Assembly: GCF_020166335.1 (NCBI RefSeq)
Contig: NZ_JAIUJR010000002.1
Span: forward strand, 124,001-188,000
Length of the DNA: 64,000 bases
Direction of reading: 5' to 3'
Source: Winogradskyella alexanderae
Lineage (GTDB): Bacteria; Bacteroidota; Bacteroidia; Flavobacteriales; Flavobacteriaceae
Numbering within the stretch: the first letter of the stretch is position 1; every line of letters starts with the position of its first letter. Below, one piece after another: positions 52,607-62,107 of the stretch. The notes under the pieces were generated by a model. It was not told the DNA's origin. It saw only the letters and a program-made list of their open reading frames with translations, and made no database searches. The translations under genes were made by a program, and so were the position numbers.

Positions 52607-55443
52607 TAAAAAAATATATCATATCAATCCTTCTATTTTGTTTTGCCTGCACTGTAATTGGACAAAATAAAATTACAGTAGATGCATTTGTTGATGTTGA
52701 AACCAAATCATTAGCTATTAAACAAACCATTATTTATAAGAATAAAACAAAAGATACATTACAGGAAATATACCTTAACGATTGGAATAATAGCTATTCT
52801 ACAAAAACCACACCTTTAGCTAAACGTTTTGAAGAAGAGTTTAGCACCAAATTTCATTTAGCTAACAGTGAGCAAAGAGGATTTACGACCATAACATCTT
52901 TGAAGGACCAGAACGGAAATGATTTAGCCTTTACCAATTTGGTTGAGCATCCTGATGTTGTTAAAGTATCTTTGAAATCAGTTTTGAATCCTGGCGAATC
53001 TTATCAACTTCATTTAATGTACAATCTGGTTCTACCCGATGCCACCTTTACAGATTACGGATTTACTAGAAACAAAAATTTTGAGCTAAAATATTGGTAC
53101 CTAACACCAACTGTTTACGACGGCAAATGGCACTACTACAGTAACAAAGATCTAAATGATCTTTTTGTTCCTAAAGCAGATATTGAACTTAAAATCACAC
53201 ATCCCAAGAATTATAAAGTAACATCTGAATTAGATTTAGGACAAATTGGGCTTACAGAAGACAAACAATATCAGGTTACCCATCTAAAGGGTGCTGATAG
53301 AGTTGACACCTACTTATCCATTAATAGATTCCCCAGGTATAGTTTTGTTCAAACAGACGATTTTGTGGTGCTTTCTAACATAAATGAAAAAGGATTAGCA
53401 CCAGCAGATAAAGCAATATTAACGGATAAAATAACCCGATACTTAGTAGAAAACCTTGGTGAATACCCTCACCAAAAGTTGGTTGTTTCTGAAATTGAAT
53501 ACAATAAAGATCCTCTTTATGGTCTAAACCAATTACCCTCTTTTCTTAGGCCTTTTCCCAAAGAGTTCCAATATGAATTAAAGTTGCTTAAAACCGCACT
53601 CAAAAAATATTTAGACAATACGCTTTTAATAAATCCTAGAAAAGAATACTGGCTTAGTGATGGTCTCCAAATTTATTTTTTGATTAAATATGTAGAAGAG
53701 TTTTACCCAGATATGAAGTTATTAGGAACGTTAGCTGATATTTGGGGTATTAGAGCCTTTCATGCTGCCGATCTTGATTTCAATTTTCAGTACTTTCTTT
53801 ATTCCATGGAAATTGCGAGAAAAAATAGAGACCAACCATTAGCAACTTCTAAGGATTCCCTCATAAAATTTAATGCCAATATTGCAAACAAATACAAGGC
53901 TGGTGTTGGACTAAACTATCTAGACGAATTTACCGATGACATTAAACTCAAGGCCAGTATCAAGGCGTTTTTAAACACGGTAAAAACAAAAAGCACAAGC
54001 GCACATGAGTTTGAAAACTTCTTAAAAAATGAAACAAAAAAGGACATCAATTGGTTCTTTGAAGATTACGTTAAAACCCGTAAGAAAATCGATTTTAAAA
54101 TAAAGGATGTTGTCACAACAGCAGATTCTATTAAAATCACAATAAAAAATAAAAGAAACAATGACATGCCAGTGTCACTTTTTAAATTGAAGAATGATAC
54201 GGTGATAGGCAAATCATGGGTTGAGCACATTAATGGCACTAAAACCATTAGTATACCAAAAGACAGTACTGACAAATTTGTACTGGACTATAATAATGTG
54301 ATACCAGAGTTTAATCAAAGAGATAATTACAAAGCAGTAAATGGTTTATTTCTTTACAATAAACCGTTTCAATTTAGACTTTTTAAGGATATTGAAGATC
54401 CAGACTATAATCAAGTCTTTTTTATGCCTTTAATTGAATTCAAAAATATCTATGACGGTTTAACTCTGGGCATGAAAGTATACAACAAAACCATACTGAG
54501 AAAACGTCTTAACTATAGATTTTCACCACAGTATGCATTAAGATCAAAATCGCTTACTGGTTCTGCATCTGTTTATTATACACATAATTTAGAAAATCAA
54601 AACTTGTTTGACATAACATATGGTATTCGCGCAGCATATCAATCTTTTGCCCAAGATGCTTTTTTTACAAATCTAACGCCAAGTATTTCATTAATCTTCA
54701 GAGACAATAATGACTTTAGAGCCGATAGAAGAGACCTAATTACGGCAAGGTATGTAAGTATTAAACGTAATCTGGGTGAAGATGCAACTGTTGTTGTAAA
54801 CGAACCCGATTATGGTGTTTTTAACTTAAGATATACACGTGCGAATCCTGGAATAATTAATTTTTCAAGTTTCAACGCAGACTTTCAGTTGGCAGATCAG
54901 TTTAGTAAATTATCTGTTACTTATGAGTTTAGACGTCTAACAAAAGGAAATAGAAATATTAACATAAGGCTTTTTGGAGGTGTTTTTCTTAGCAACAATT
55001 CAGACCCAAATTCAGACTTTTTTAGTTTTGCTCTGGATAGACCAACAGATTATTTATTTGATTTAAATTATTTAGGCCGTTCTGAAGCAGCAGGCCTGTT
55101 CAGTCAGCAAATTATAATCGCCGAAGGCGGTTTTAAATCTATGCTAGACACGCCTTTTGCTAACCAATGGATGACGACAGCCAACATTAGCACTTCAATA
55201 TGGCGCTATATTCAAGCCTATGGTGATGTAGGCTTAGTCAAAAATAGATTTACCAATCCAAAATTTGTATACGACTCCGGAATACGCCTAAATCTTGTTG
55301 AAGATTATTTTGAACTCTACTTTCCTATATATTCAAATCTTGGCTGGGAGATTGCGCAACCCAATTATGCTGAACGTATACGATTTATCATAACAGTAGA
55401 TCCCCAAGTATTACTCGGCTTATTTAGGCGTAAATGGTATTAG
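52603..55443 (+). CDS. M1-like peptidase domain fused to a beta-barrel, TTG start
   Basis: 946 aa. A signal peptide (1-20) precedes an N-terminal beta domain and an M1 aminopeptidase-like (gluzincin) middle part, in which the HExxH zinc site is absent: the corresponding region reads LLKTALKKYL, and WLSDGLQIY (349-357) has Asp in place of the second catalytic Glu. From about residue 590 the sequence is beta-barrel-like, ending RRKWY. So it is likely an inactive peptidase-like outer-membrane protein. No ATG fits; TTG at 52603 overlaps the previous TGA and gives the signal peptide, so it is the likely start. Confidence 0.72.
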   Translation: MIKKYIISILLFCFACTVIGQNKITVDAFVDVETKSLAIKQTIIYKNKTKDTLQEIYLNDWNNSYSTKTTPLAKRFEEEFSTKFHLANSEQRGFTTITSLKDQNGNDLAFTNLVEHPDVVKVSLKSVLNPGESYQLHLMYNLVLPDATFTDYGFTRNKNFELKYWYLTPTVYDGKWHYYSNKDLNDLFVPKADIELKITHPKNYKVTSELDLGQIGLTEDKQYQVTHLKGADRVDTYLSINRFPRYSFVQTDDFVVLSNINEKGLAPADKAILTDKITRYLVENLGEYPHQKLVVSEIEYNKDPLYGLNQLPSFLRPFPKEFQYELKLLKTALKKYLDNTLLINPRKEYWLSDGLQIYFLIKYVEEFYPDMKLLGTLADIWGIRAFHAADLDFNFQYFLYSMEIARKNRDQPLATSKDSLIKFNANIANKYKAGVGLNYLDEFTDDIKLKASIKAFLNTVKTKSTSAHEFENFLKNETKKDINWFFEDYVKTRKKIDFKIKDVVTTADSIKITIKNKRNNDMPVSLFKLKNDTVIGKSWVEHINGTKTISIPKDSTDKFVLDYNNVIPEFNQRDNYKAVNGLFLYNKPFQFRLFKDIEDPDYNQVFFMPLIEFKNIYDGLTLGMKVYNKTILRKRLNYRFSPQYALRSKSLTGSASVYYTHNLENQNLFDITYGIRAAYQSFAQDAFFTNLTPSISLIFRDNNDFRADRRDLITARYVSIKRNLGEDATVVVNEPDYGVFNLRYTRANPGIINFSSFNADFQLADQFSKLSVTYEFRRLTKGNRNINIRLFGGVFLSNNSDPNSDFFSFALDRPTDYLFDLNYLGRSEAAGLFSQQIIIAEGGFKSMLDTPFANQWMTTANISTSIWRYIQAYGDVGLVKNRFTNPKFVYDSGIRLNLVEDYFELYFPIYSNLGWEIAQPNYAERIRFIITVDPQVLLGLFRRKWY

Positions 55444-55545
55444 CAAATTCTTATCAAAATGTTAATATTTTAGATTTTATTCAAAAATATGAAAGGTTTA
55501 ATGCTATAAACTGAGAATATTTCAAATTTATAACAGTTTTGACTG

Positions 55546-55576
55546 TTGCGTAAAATCTTTGTTTTACATAACTTTG
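55546..55576 (+). promoter_or_regulatory. Promoter of the fused E1 dehydrogenase gene
   Basis: TTG at 55546-55548, 20-bp spacer, then TAACTTTG (55569-55576), a perfect TAnnTTTG. The ATG follows at 55599. Confidence 0.6.
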
Positions 55577-55598
55577 CATCTTTAATTATTCGAAATAA

Positions 55599-58010
55599 AT
55601 GAAGACAAACCCTGACATTAAAACAGAAATTACATTTGAGGATTTTAAGGCTGAAGTAATCAATGATTACAAGTTAGCTGTTACAAGTCGTGAATGTAGT
55701 TTACTAGGACGCAGGGAAGTCTTAACAGGAAAAGCGAAATTTGGAATTTTCGGTGGGGGAAAAGAAATACCCCAAATTGCCTGGGCAAAAGCATTTGCCA
55801 ATGGCGATTTTAGATCAGGATATTACAGAGATCAGACGTTTATGATGGCAATCGGCGAACTAACTGTTGAACAGTTTTTTGCCGGTTTATATGCCAATAC
55901 AGATTTACAGCAGGAACCAATGTCTGCGGGAAGACAAATGGGTGGGCATTTTACGACTCATAGTTTAGATGAAAAAGGACAATGGAAAGATCTTACAAAA
56001 CAGAAGAATTCAAGTTCAGATATTTCTCCAACAGCTGGTCAAATGCCACGACTGCTTGGTCTTGCACAAGCTTCAAAAATATATAGAAAAGTTCAAGGTA
56101 TTGATACTACGAACTTCTCGGAAAACGGAAATGAAGTAGCATGGGGAACAATAGGTAATGCTAGTACAAGTGAAGGTTTGTTTTTTGAAACAATAAACGC
56201 AGCAGGTGTCTTACAAGTACCAATGGTTGTTAGTGTTTGGGACGATGATTATGGAATTTCTGTTCATGCAAAGCACCAGACAACTAAAGAGAATATTTCA
56301 GAAATCCTTAAAGGGTTTCAGCGTACGGAAGAAGAAGATGGTTACGAAATTTTCAGAGTAAAAGGTTGGAATTATCCAGAACTTATTGATGTTTATCAAC
56401 GTGCTGCCAAGATCGCAAGAAATGAACATGTACCTGTTTTAATCCACGTTCAAGAATTGACACAACCTCAGGGACATTCTACTTCTGGTTCCCATGAGCG
56501 CTACAAAGATAATGACCGATTATCTTGGGAAGTTGAGTATGATTGTAATGCTCAGATGCGAAAGTGGATGATTGAAAATAATATCGCCACAGAAGAAGAA
56601 CTTACTGCCCTGGAAAAAGAGGTCAAAAAGGCCGTAAGAGACGGTAAAAAAGCGGCTTGGAATGCCTTTCTTCAGCCTATATTGGAAGATAGAAATGAAG
56701 CGGTTTCCGTTTTAGATAAATTGGCTTCTTCAAGTCCAAATGCAGTATTTATAAATAAACTTAAGCAGGAGTTAAATGATATAAGTGAACCATTAAGAAG
56801 AGACGTCTTATCCATAGCGCGCAAGGCATTGCGCTATGTTCTACTTGAAGAAACAGATGAGAAACGAGCACTTCAAAATTGGATAAAAAACTATTTTGAC
56901 GAAAACCAGCCTAAGTACAGTTCGCATTTGCATAGTCAATCTAATTTTAATGCACTGAACCAAAAAGCTGTAGAACCAACTTATAACAATAATGCAGAAC
57001 TTGTAGACGGAAGAATTGTGTTAAGGGAAAATTTTGATGCAATTTTTAATAAATATCCTCAAGCATTGATTTTTGGTGAGGATTCCGGTTATATTGGCGA
57101 TGTTAATCAAGGTTTGGAAGGGCTACAAGAAAAGTATGGTGACTTAAGGGTTGCAGATACGGGAATAAGAGAAGCGACTATAGTAGGCCAAGGTATTGGA
57201 ATGGCAATGCGAGGTTTAAGACCAATTGCAGAGATTCAATATTTAGATTATCTCATGTATGCACTACAAATAATGAGTGATGATTTAGCAACACTGCAAT
57301 ATCGTACTAAAGGCCGTCAAAAGGCACCGTTAATTGTTAGAACACGTGGTCACAGGTTGGAAGGCATTTGGCATTCTGGTTCTCAGATGGGTGGTATTTT
57401 AAATTTAATACGTGGCATACATGTTTTGGTCCCTCGTGACATGACCAAAGCAGCAGGATTTTATAATACACTCTTAGAGAGTGACGAACCTGCCTTAATT
57501 GTGGAGTGTCTAAATGGTTACAGGCTAAAAGAGAAATTACCGAATAATATTGGTGAATTTAAAACACCGATTGGTGTTGTTGAGACCCTAAAAGAAGGAG
57601 AAGATATTACACTGGTTTCATACGGCTCTACATTACGGCTAGTGATGCAAGCAGCACAAGAACTGCAAGAAGTTGGTATTGACGCTGAGGTAATCGATGT
57701 GCAATCCTTATTGCCATTAGATATTAATCAGGACATTTCAAAAAGTATAGCAAAAACAAACCGAGTTCTAATTATAGATGAAGATGTTGAAGGAGGCGCT
57801 TCAGCTTATATTTTAAATGAAGTCTTAAATAACCAAAATGCATTTCAATATTTAGATAGTCAGCCAAAAACACTCGCAGCTAAACCACACAGACCAGCCT
57901 ACGGTACGGATGGTGATTATTTTTCTAAACCATCGGCAGAAGATATTTTTGAAGCCGTATATGAAATAATGAATGAAACGAATCCTACAGATTATCCATC
58001 TTTAAGATAA
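55599..58010 (+). CDS. Fused alpha/beta E1 of a branched-chain 2-oxoacid dehydrogenase
   Basis: 803 aa single chain. The N-terminal half is the E1 alpha (TPP-binding) part with GNASTSEG, VSVWDDDYGISV and a phosphorylation-loop-like THE/HSTSGSHERYK. The C-terminal half is the E1 beta transketolase-type domain with GEDSGYIGDVNQG, IREATIVGQGIGMA and the LLPLDI/VLIIDEDVEGG ends. It decarboxylates branched-chain 2-oxoacids and feeds the lipoyl E2 for branched fatty acid precursors or catabolism. E2 and E3 genes are not beside it. Fusion of both subunits is common in Bacteroidota. A terminator follows. Confidence 0.9.
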   Translation: MKTNPDIKTEITFEDFKAEVINDYKLAVTSRECSLLGRREVLTGKAKFGIFGGGKEIPQIAWAKAFANGDFRSGYYRDQTFMMAIGELTVEQFFAGLYANTDLQQEPMSAGRQMGGHFTTHSLDEKGQWKDLTKQKNSSSDISPTAGQMPRLLGLAQASKIYRKVQGIDTTNFSENGNEVAWGTIGNASTSEGLFFETINAAGVLQVPMVVSVWDDDYGISVHAKHQTTKENISEILKGFQRTEEEDGYEIFRVKGWNYPELIDVYQRAAKIARNEHVPVLIHVQELTQPQGHSTSGSHERYKDNDRLSWEVEYDCNAQMRKWMIENNIATEEELTALEKEVKKAVRDGKKAAWNAFLQPILEDRNEAVSVLDKLASSSPNAVFINKLKQELNDISEPLRRDVLSIARKALRYVLLEETDEKRALQNWIKNYFDENQPKYSSHLHSQSNFNALNQKAVEPTYNNNAELVDGRIVLRENFDAIFNKYPQALIFGEDSGYIGDVNQGLEGLQEKYGDLRVADTGIREATIVGQGIGMAMRGLRPIAEIQYLDYLMYALQIMSDDLATLQYRTKGRQKAPLIVRTRGHRLEGIWHSGSQMGGILNLIRGIHVLVPRDMTKAAGFYNTLLESDEPALIVECLNGYRLKEKLPNNIGEFKTPIGVVETLKEGEDITLVSYGSTLRLVMQAAQELQEVGIDAEVIDVQSLLPLDINQDISKSIAKTNRVLIIDEDVEGGASAYILNEVLNNQNAFQYLDSQPKTLAAKPHRPAYGTDGDYFSKPSAEDIFEAVYEIMNETNPTDYPSLR

Positions 58011-58033
58011 TCTTGATTGATAAATAGCAGATT

Positions 58034-58065
58034 AAAGCCTTCAATAATGAAGGCTTTATTTTTTT
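58034..58065 (+). terminator. Intrinsic terminator after the E1 dehydrogenase gene
   Basis: Perfect 9-bp stem AAAGCCTTC / GAAGGCTTT with a 6-nt loop (AATAAT), followed by ATTTTTTT. It lies 24 nt after the stop codon. Confidence 0.9.
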
Positions 58066-58139
58066 GCATGACATATGTCATAATATTTGTTACCCTTATT
58101 GAATAGATTTGAGTTTAACTGACAAAACAATACTAATCT

Positions 58140-58994
58140 ATGCTTACAAGAGAGCTATTGAATTCATTCAAGCGCAAATCAGATTTAGTCAATTATTTAG
58201 AGGCCAACAAAGCCACAAACCTAATCTACCAAAAAGCACTGGATAAATATGCCTATGAACAAGAGCTTTTGCCTTTACAAGCAGAGCTAGTCCAGTTTCA
58301 ACGTTGGGTTCAAAAAGAAAATAAAAAAATTGCCATCATTTTTGAAGGAAGGGACGCATCTGGTAAAGGCGGTACGATAAAACGCTTTAAAGAGCACCTA
58401 AATCCAAGGGCAATGCGCGTTGTTGCTTTAAATAAACCGACCGAAGTTGAAAAAAATCAATGGTATTTTAATCGTTACATCAAAGAATTACCAAATGCTG
58501 GTGAAATTGTATTCTTTGACCGTAGTTGGTACAACCGCGCAGTAGTAGAGCCTGTAATGGGTTTCTGTGACAAAACCCAATATAATCGATTCATTATTCA
58601 AGTTCCTGAATTTGAACATATGCTTTTTGAATCTGGTACTTATATTATAAAATTTTGGTTTTCAGTTTCAAAAGATGAGCAACAAAGACGATTTGAAAAA
58701 AGACTTAACAATCCATTAAAAAAATGGAAATTCAGTCCTGTAGATGAAAAGGGACAAGAACTCTGGGATGAATTTACGGTTTATAAAAACCAGATGTTTA
58801 GTAGAACACATAACCATTTTAGTCCTTGGGTCATCATTAAATCTAATGACAAGAAACTTGCTCGATTAGAGAGTATAAAGTACGTACTTAGCCTTTTTGA
58901 TTATGAAAATAAAGGAAGTATTTGTAAAACACTGTTACCCGACCCAAACATTGTACAACGTTATTTTAGAAACACCATTCAACTAGATCAGTAA
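58140..58994 (+). CDS. ppk2: Polyphosphate kinase 2, copy 1
   Basis: 284 aa. Class PPK2 enzyme that transfers phosphate between polyphosphate and nucleotides. Walker A is GRDASGKGG (70-78), Walker B VFFDRSWYNRA with Asp127, and lid residues RWxKxS-like segments follow. It ends on TAA that overlaps the ATG of the second PPK2 gene by one base, so the pair is an operon. The two proteins are alike over their whole length (about half the residues), which suggests a local duplication that has diverged. Confidence 0.93.
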   Translation: MLTRELLNSFKRKSDLVNYLEANKATNLIYQKALDKYAYEQELLPLQAELVQFQRWVQKENKKIAIIFEGRDASGKGGTIKRFKEHLNPRAMRVVALNKPTEVEKNQWYFNRYIKELPNAGEIVFFDRSWYNRAVVEPVMGFCDKTQYNRFIIQVPEFEHMLFESGTYIIKFWFSVSKDEQQRRFEKRLNNPLKKWKFSPVDEKGQELWDEFTVYKNQMFSRTHNHFSPWVIIKSNDKKLARLESIKYVLSLFDYENKGSICKTLLPDPNIVQRYFRNTIQLDQ

Positions 58995-59824
58995 TGAACA
59001 AAATAGATGCAATTTCAGAAAAGGACATAAGTATACTCAGCACAAGAAAAGGTGTTGAGGCACTTTTAAGGCAAAAGGGATTAGACCCTCAAAAATCCGT
59101 TAAAAACGTGAAATATGAAAAACGACTTGAAAAACTTCAAGAAGAAATGCTTATTCTACAACAATGGGTTGCTAGAAATGACAAGAAGGTTATTATCTTA
59201 TTTGAAGGTCGTGACGCAGCCGGAAAAGGAGGAGCAATAAGAAGAATAATACAACATTTACCGCCTCGTGCTATCAGAGTTGTTGCCTTGCCTAAACCAA
59301 ACCAAACAGAATTGGGTCAGTGGTATTTTCAACGTTATATAAACCGATTGCCAAATAATGGAGAAATTGTATTTTTTGACAGAAGCTGGTATAACAGAGC
59401 TGTAGTAGAACCCGTTAACGGATTCTGTACACAAAAGGAGTACGATATTTTCATGGGCCAGGTTAACGAGTTTGAAAAGATGCTGCAAGATTCTGGAATA
59501 ATCTTGCTAAAACTTTATTTCTCAATTACAAAAACCGAACAAGAAAGACGCTTTAAAGACATATTAAATTCACCTCATAAAAAATGGAAGTATAGTGAAG
59601 TTGATAGACGCGCACTTTCGCTTTGGGATGAATATACGAGATACAAAGAGGCTATGTTCGAAAAAACACAAGTGGCAGCGCCATGGAAAGTTATAAAAGC
59701 TAATAGGAAGACAAATGCCAGAATTAGAGCCTTTGAATACATACTTAAAGAAATACCTTACGAGGTTAAGGATACTGAGCGTATTAAACCAAAACCATTT
59801 AAGACCTTAATGCAAGAAGAATAA
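58994..59824 (+). CDS. ppk2: Polyphosphate kinase 2, copy 2
   Basis: 276 aa. Same fold and motifs: GRDAAGKGG, VFFDRSWYNRAVVEP and the C-terminal KWKYSEVDRR segment. It overlaps the copy upstream by one base. The two may prefer different nucleotides (NDP versus NMP), as seen between PPK2 subclasses, but the sequence alone does not decide this. Confidence 0.93.
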   Translation: MNKIDAISEKDISILSTRKGVEALLRQKGLDPQKSVKNVKYEKRLEKLQEEMLILQQWVARNDKKVIILFEGRDAAGKGGAIRRIIQHLPPRAIRVVALPKPNQTELGQWYFQRYINRLPNNGEIVFFDRSWYNRAVVEPVNGFCTQKEYDIFMGQVNEFEKMLQDSGIILLKLYFSITKTEQERRFKDILNSPHKKWKYSEVDRRALSLWDEYTRYKEAMFEKTQVAAPWKVIKANRKTNARIRAFEYILKEIPYEVKDTERIKPKPFKTLMQEE

Positions 59825-60055
59825 GCAATTTTAAATACTATAAAAAGGTTTGTGCTTGCTCTATTAAATACTTTAATAGTCTGAAATTTACTTCTATAAA
59901 CAGAATAAGAAGAAATTGATACTTATCTTTAGCAATCATGTCGTTTATCCTCAATTTTGAAATCATCAAAAGGCAATTGAAGATAAGGCCAAATCCGCCA
60001 TCTTATAAAGGCAAAATGGATATAACTTAATGATTTTAGACTTAACCAAACACAT
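59825..60055. other. Non-coding stretch between ppk2 copy 2 and the methyltransferase gene
   Basis: Contains an inverted repeat CTATTAAA-TAC-TTTAATAG (59861-59879) and a 30-codon open frame from 59938 to 60030 on the plus strand (MSFILNFE start). The frame has no recognisable relative and no clear ribosome-binding evidence, so I do not call it a gene. Confidence 0.4.
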
Positions 60056-60082
60056 GCACTTATAGTCATAAGTGCTTTTTTT
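60056..60082 (+). terminator. Intrinsic terminator before the methyltransferase gene
   Basis: Perfect 8-bp stem GCACTTAT / ATAAGTGC with loop AGTC, followed by seven T. It is 25 nt before the next start codon, so it probably ends transcription from the ppk2 operon, or acts as an attenuator in the leader of the next gene. Confidence 0.85.
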
Positions 60083-60106
60083 ATATCTTTAATTCAAACT
60101 AAATCA

Positions 60107-61717
60107 ATGCTAACAAAATCAGATAAATCAAGGCTAAGAAGTACCATATTTAGACACTTAGATGGAATCGCTACAGCCACAACGACCTACACACTTCACA
60201 AACACAAGGTATTAGATTATCTGGTAGATAAAAAAGTTGTTAACCTAACTGACCTGACCAAAGAATTTAATGCCAATGAAGGTTATTTAAATGTTGCCTT
60301 AAGAGTATTGTGTTCACAAGGTTGGCTAAAACAAGAATTGGATAATAAGGCGAATAGTGTAACCTATAAGATCAACAAGAATAGTTCTAAAGCATTTTCG
60401 CTAGCGCCATTATATGAAGATGCTGTCCAGCTGTTAAAGTATTCCGATCGCTTTGCTGAGGATAAAATGATTAGTGTTGATGCGTTTATAGCATTAGAAC
60501 GCATATTTAAAAAAATTGAAGTTAAATTTGGTTTAGATGACACGGACGAGTCATCAATAGAATTCCAAGTATTAAAGCACATTGAAGGTGCAATAGCAGG
60601 CCCAATTATTGTACTGCTTGGGGTTAACGGTCTGTTCCATAAATATTTTATGGAGGCTTCATTCACAGCTGAAGAGTACCACAGTGATCCGGAAAGTTTC
60701 AGAAAAATACTCGATTTCTTTTCGCATCTAGGTTGGTTTAATAAAAAAAGAAGCACCTATCAATTTACAGATAAGGGTCTATTTTTTGCGAAACGCGCAA
60801 GTGCCTATGGTGTAACCGTATCCTATATTCCAACATTTCTGCAACTAGACGAACTCATTTTTGGTAATCCCAATGTATTGCAAAGAACTTCAGCAAATGA
60901 ACCCGAAAAGCACGTGCATCGAGAAATGAATGTTTGGGGAAGTGGTGGTGCACACGCAACCTATTTTAAAGTGATAGATAAAGTCATTATCGATTTATTT
61001 AATCGTCCAATAGAAGAACAACCTAAGGGCATATTAGACATGGGCTGTGGCAATGGTGCTTTCATAGAACATATTTTTAGTGTTATTGATCAACAGACAC
61101 ATAGAGGCACCATGTTAGACGAGTATCCGTTACTTTTGGTGGGTGCTGATTTCAATAAAGAAGCGCTGAAAGTAACGCGCGCTAATCTCATAAAAGCTGA
61201 TATTTGGGCAAAGGTTATTTGGGGAGATATAGGAAGACCAGAAATATTGGCATCCGATTTAAAGGAAGACTATAATATTGAACTTAGGGATTTATTAAAT
61301 GTTAGAACGTTTCTGGATCATAATAGGATTTGGAACCCACCCAAGAATTCTTATGATTTATTGAGCACTTCAACTGGTGCTTTTGCATCTATTGGCAAAC
61401 GACTATCTAATAATGCTGTTGAGTCATCTTTGTTAGAGCATTTAGCTAAATGGAAACCTTATGTGGAAAAGTTTGGATTGCTCATTATTGAATTACATAC
61501 TATAAATCCGAAGTTTACTGCCAATAATATCGGAATGACTCCTGCAACTGCTTATGATGCCACTCATGGTTTCAGCGATCAATATATTCTCGAAGTTGAT
61601 GTGTTTAGAAAGATGGCAAAAAAAGCTGGGCTAGAACCAGATGATAACCACTTTGCACGTTTTCCTGACAACGAACTAGCAACCGTGAGTATTAACCTCT
61701 TAAAAGGAAAGAATTAA
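60107..61717 (+). CDS. AprA/CurM-like class I methyltransferase
   Basis: 536 aa. An N-terminal winged-helix part (two copies of a helix-turn-helix-like dimerisation unit, LDGIATATTTYTLHKH... and LEGAIAGPIIVLLGV...) precedes a SAM-binding Rossmann domain with LDMGCGNGAF. It resembles AprA-type pseudo-GNAT/methyltransferase proteins of polyketide pathways by eye; the true substrate is unknown, and no polyketide genes are near. Its stop overlaps the DUF202 gene start (TAATG). Confidence 0.7.
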   Translation: MLTKSDKSRLRSTIFRHLDGIATATTTYTLHKHKVLDYLVDKKVVNLTDLTKEFNANEGYLNVALRVLCSQGWLKQELDNKANSVTYKINKNSSKAFSLAPLYEDAVQLLKYSDRFAEDKMISVDAFIALERIFKKIEVKFGLDDTDESSIEFQVLKHIEGAIAGPIIVLLGVNGLFHKYFMEASFTAEEYHSDPESFRKILDFFSHLGWFNKKRSTYQFTDKGLFFAKRASAYGVTVSYIPTFLQLDELIFGNPNVLQRTSANEPEKHVHREMNVWGSGGAHATYFKVIDKVIIDLFNRPIEEQPKGILDMGCGNGAFIEHIFSVIDQQTHRGTMLDEYPLLLVGADFNKEALKVTRANLIKADIWAKVIWGDIGRPEILASDLKEDYNIELRDLLNVRTFLDHNRIWNPPKNSYDLLSTSTGAFASIGKRLSNNAVESSLLEHLAKWKPYVEKFGLLIIELHTINPKFTANNIGMTPATAYDATHGFSDQYILEVDVFRKMAKKAGLEPDDNHFARFPDNELATVSINLLKGKN

Positions 61718-61986
61718 TGAGCAACAATAAAAAAGACCATCTTATTAAAAGAGACTGGCTCGCAATTGAACGGACAAAGCTAGCAAACGAACGCACTTTC
61801 TTAGCTTATTTTAGAACATTTCTAGTTCTCTTAGGAACAGGTGTAACAATTATTAAACTAGAGATGTTTTCCGATCTGGAGTCATTTGGTGTTATTTTAG
61901 TGATTGTTTCTGCCATTATTCTTGCCATAGGAATTTACAGACTCTTAAGGGTTAAACGAAAAATCAGAAAACATTACGAACTTTAG
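61717..61986 (+). CDS. DUF202 family membrane protein
   Basis: 89 aa. The conserved RDWLAIERTKLANERTFLAYFRTFL segment, followed by two transmembrane helices, is characteristic of DUF202 (YidH-like), for which no function is known. It overlaps the methyltransferase stop by one base (TAATG), so the two are translated together. Confidence 0.9.
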   Translation: MSNNKKDHLIKRDWLAIERTKLANERTFLAYFRTFLVLLGTGVTIIKLEMFSDLESFGVILVIVSAIILAIGIYRLLRVKRKIRKHYEL

Positions 61987-62107
61987 TCATTAAGCTAAAA
62001 GTTTAAGGTTCAAAAGTGTTTAGCATTAGGAGATGCGTGTTTGTCGAAATTTGTTGTTTTACCAAAAGAACAATTGGAAATTTGATTAAACTTAAAATCT
62101 AAAAGAC

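Noticed and set aside
59938-60030. 30-codon open frame between ppk2 copy 2 and the methyltransferase gene
   Set aside because: No recognisable relative, no paralogue in the window and no coupling to a neighbour.
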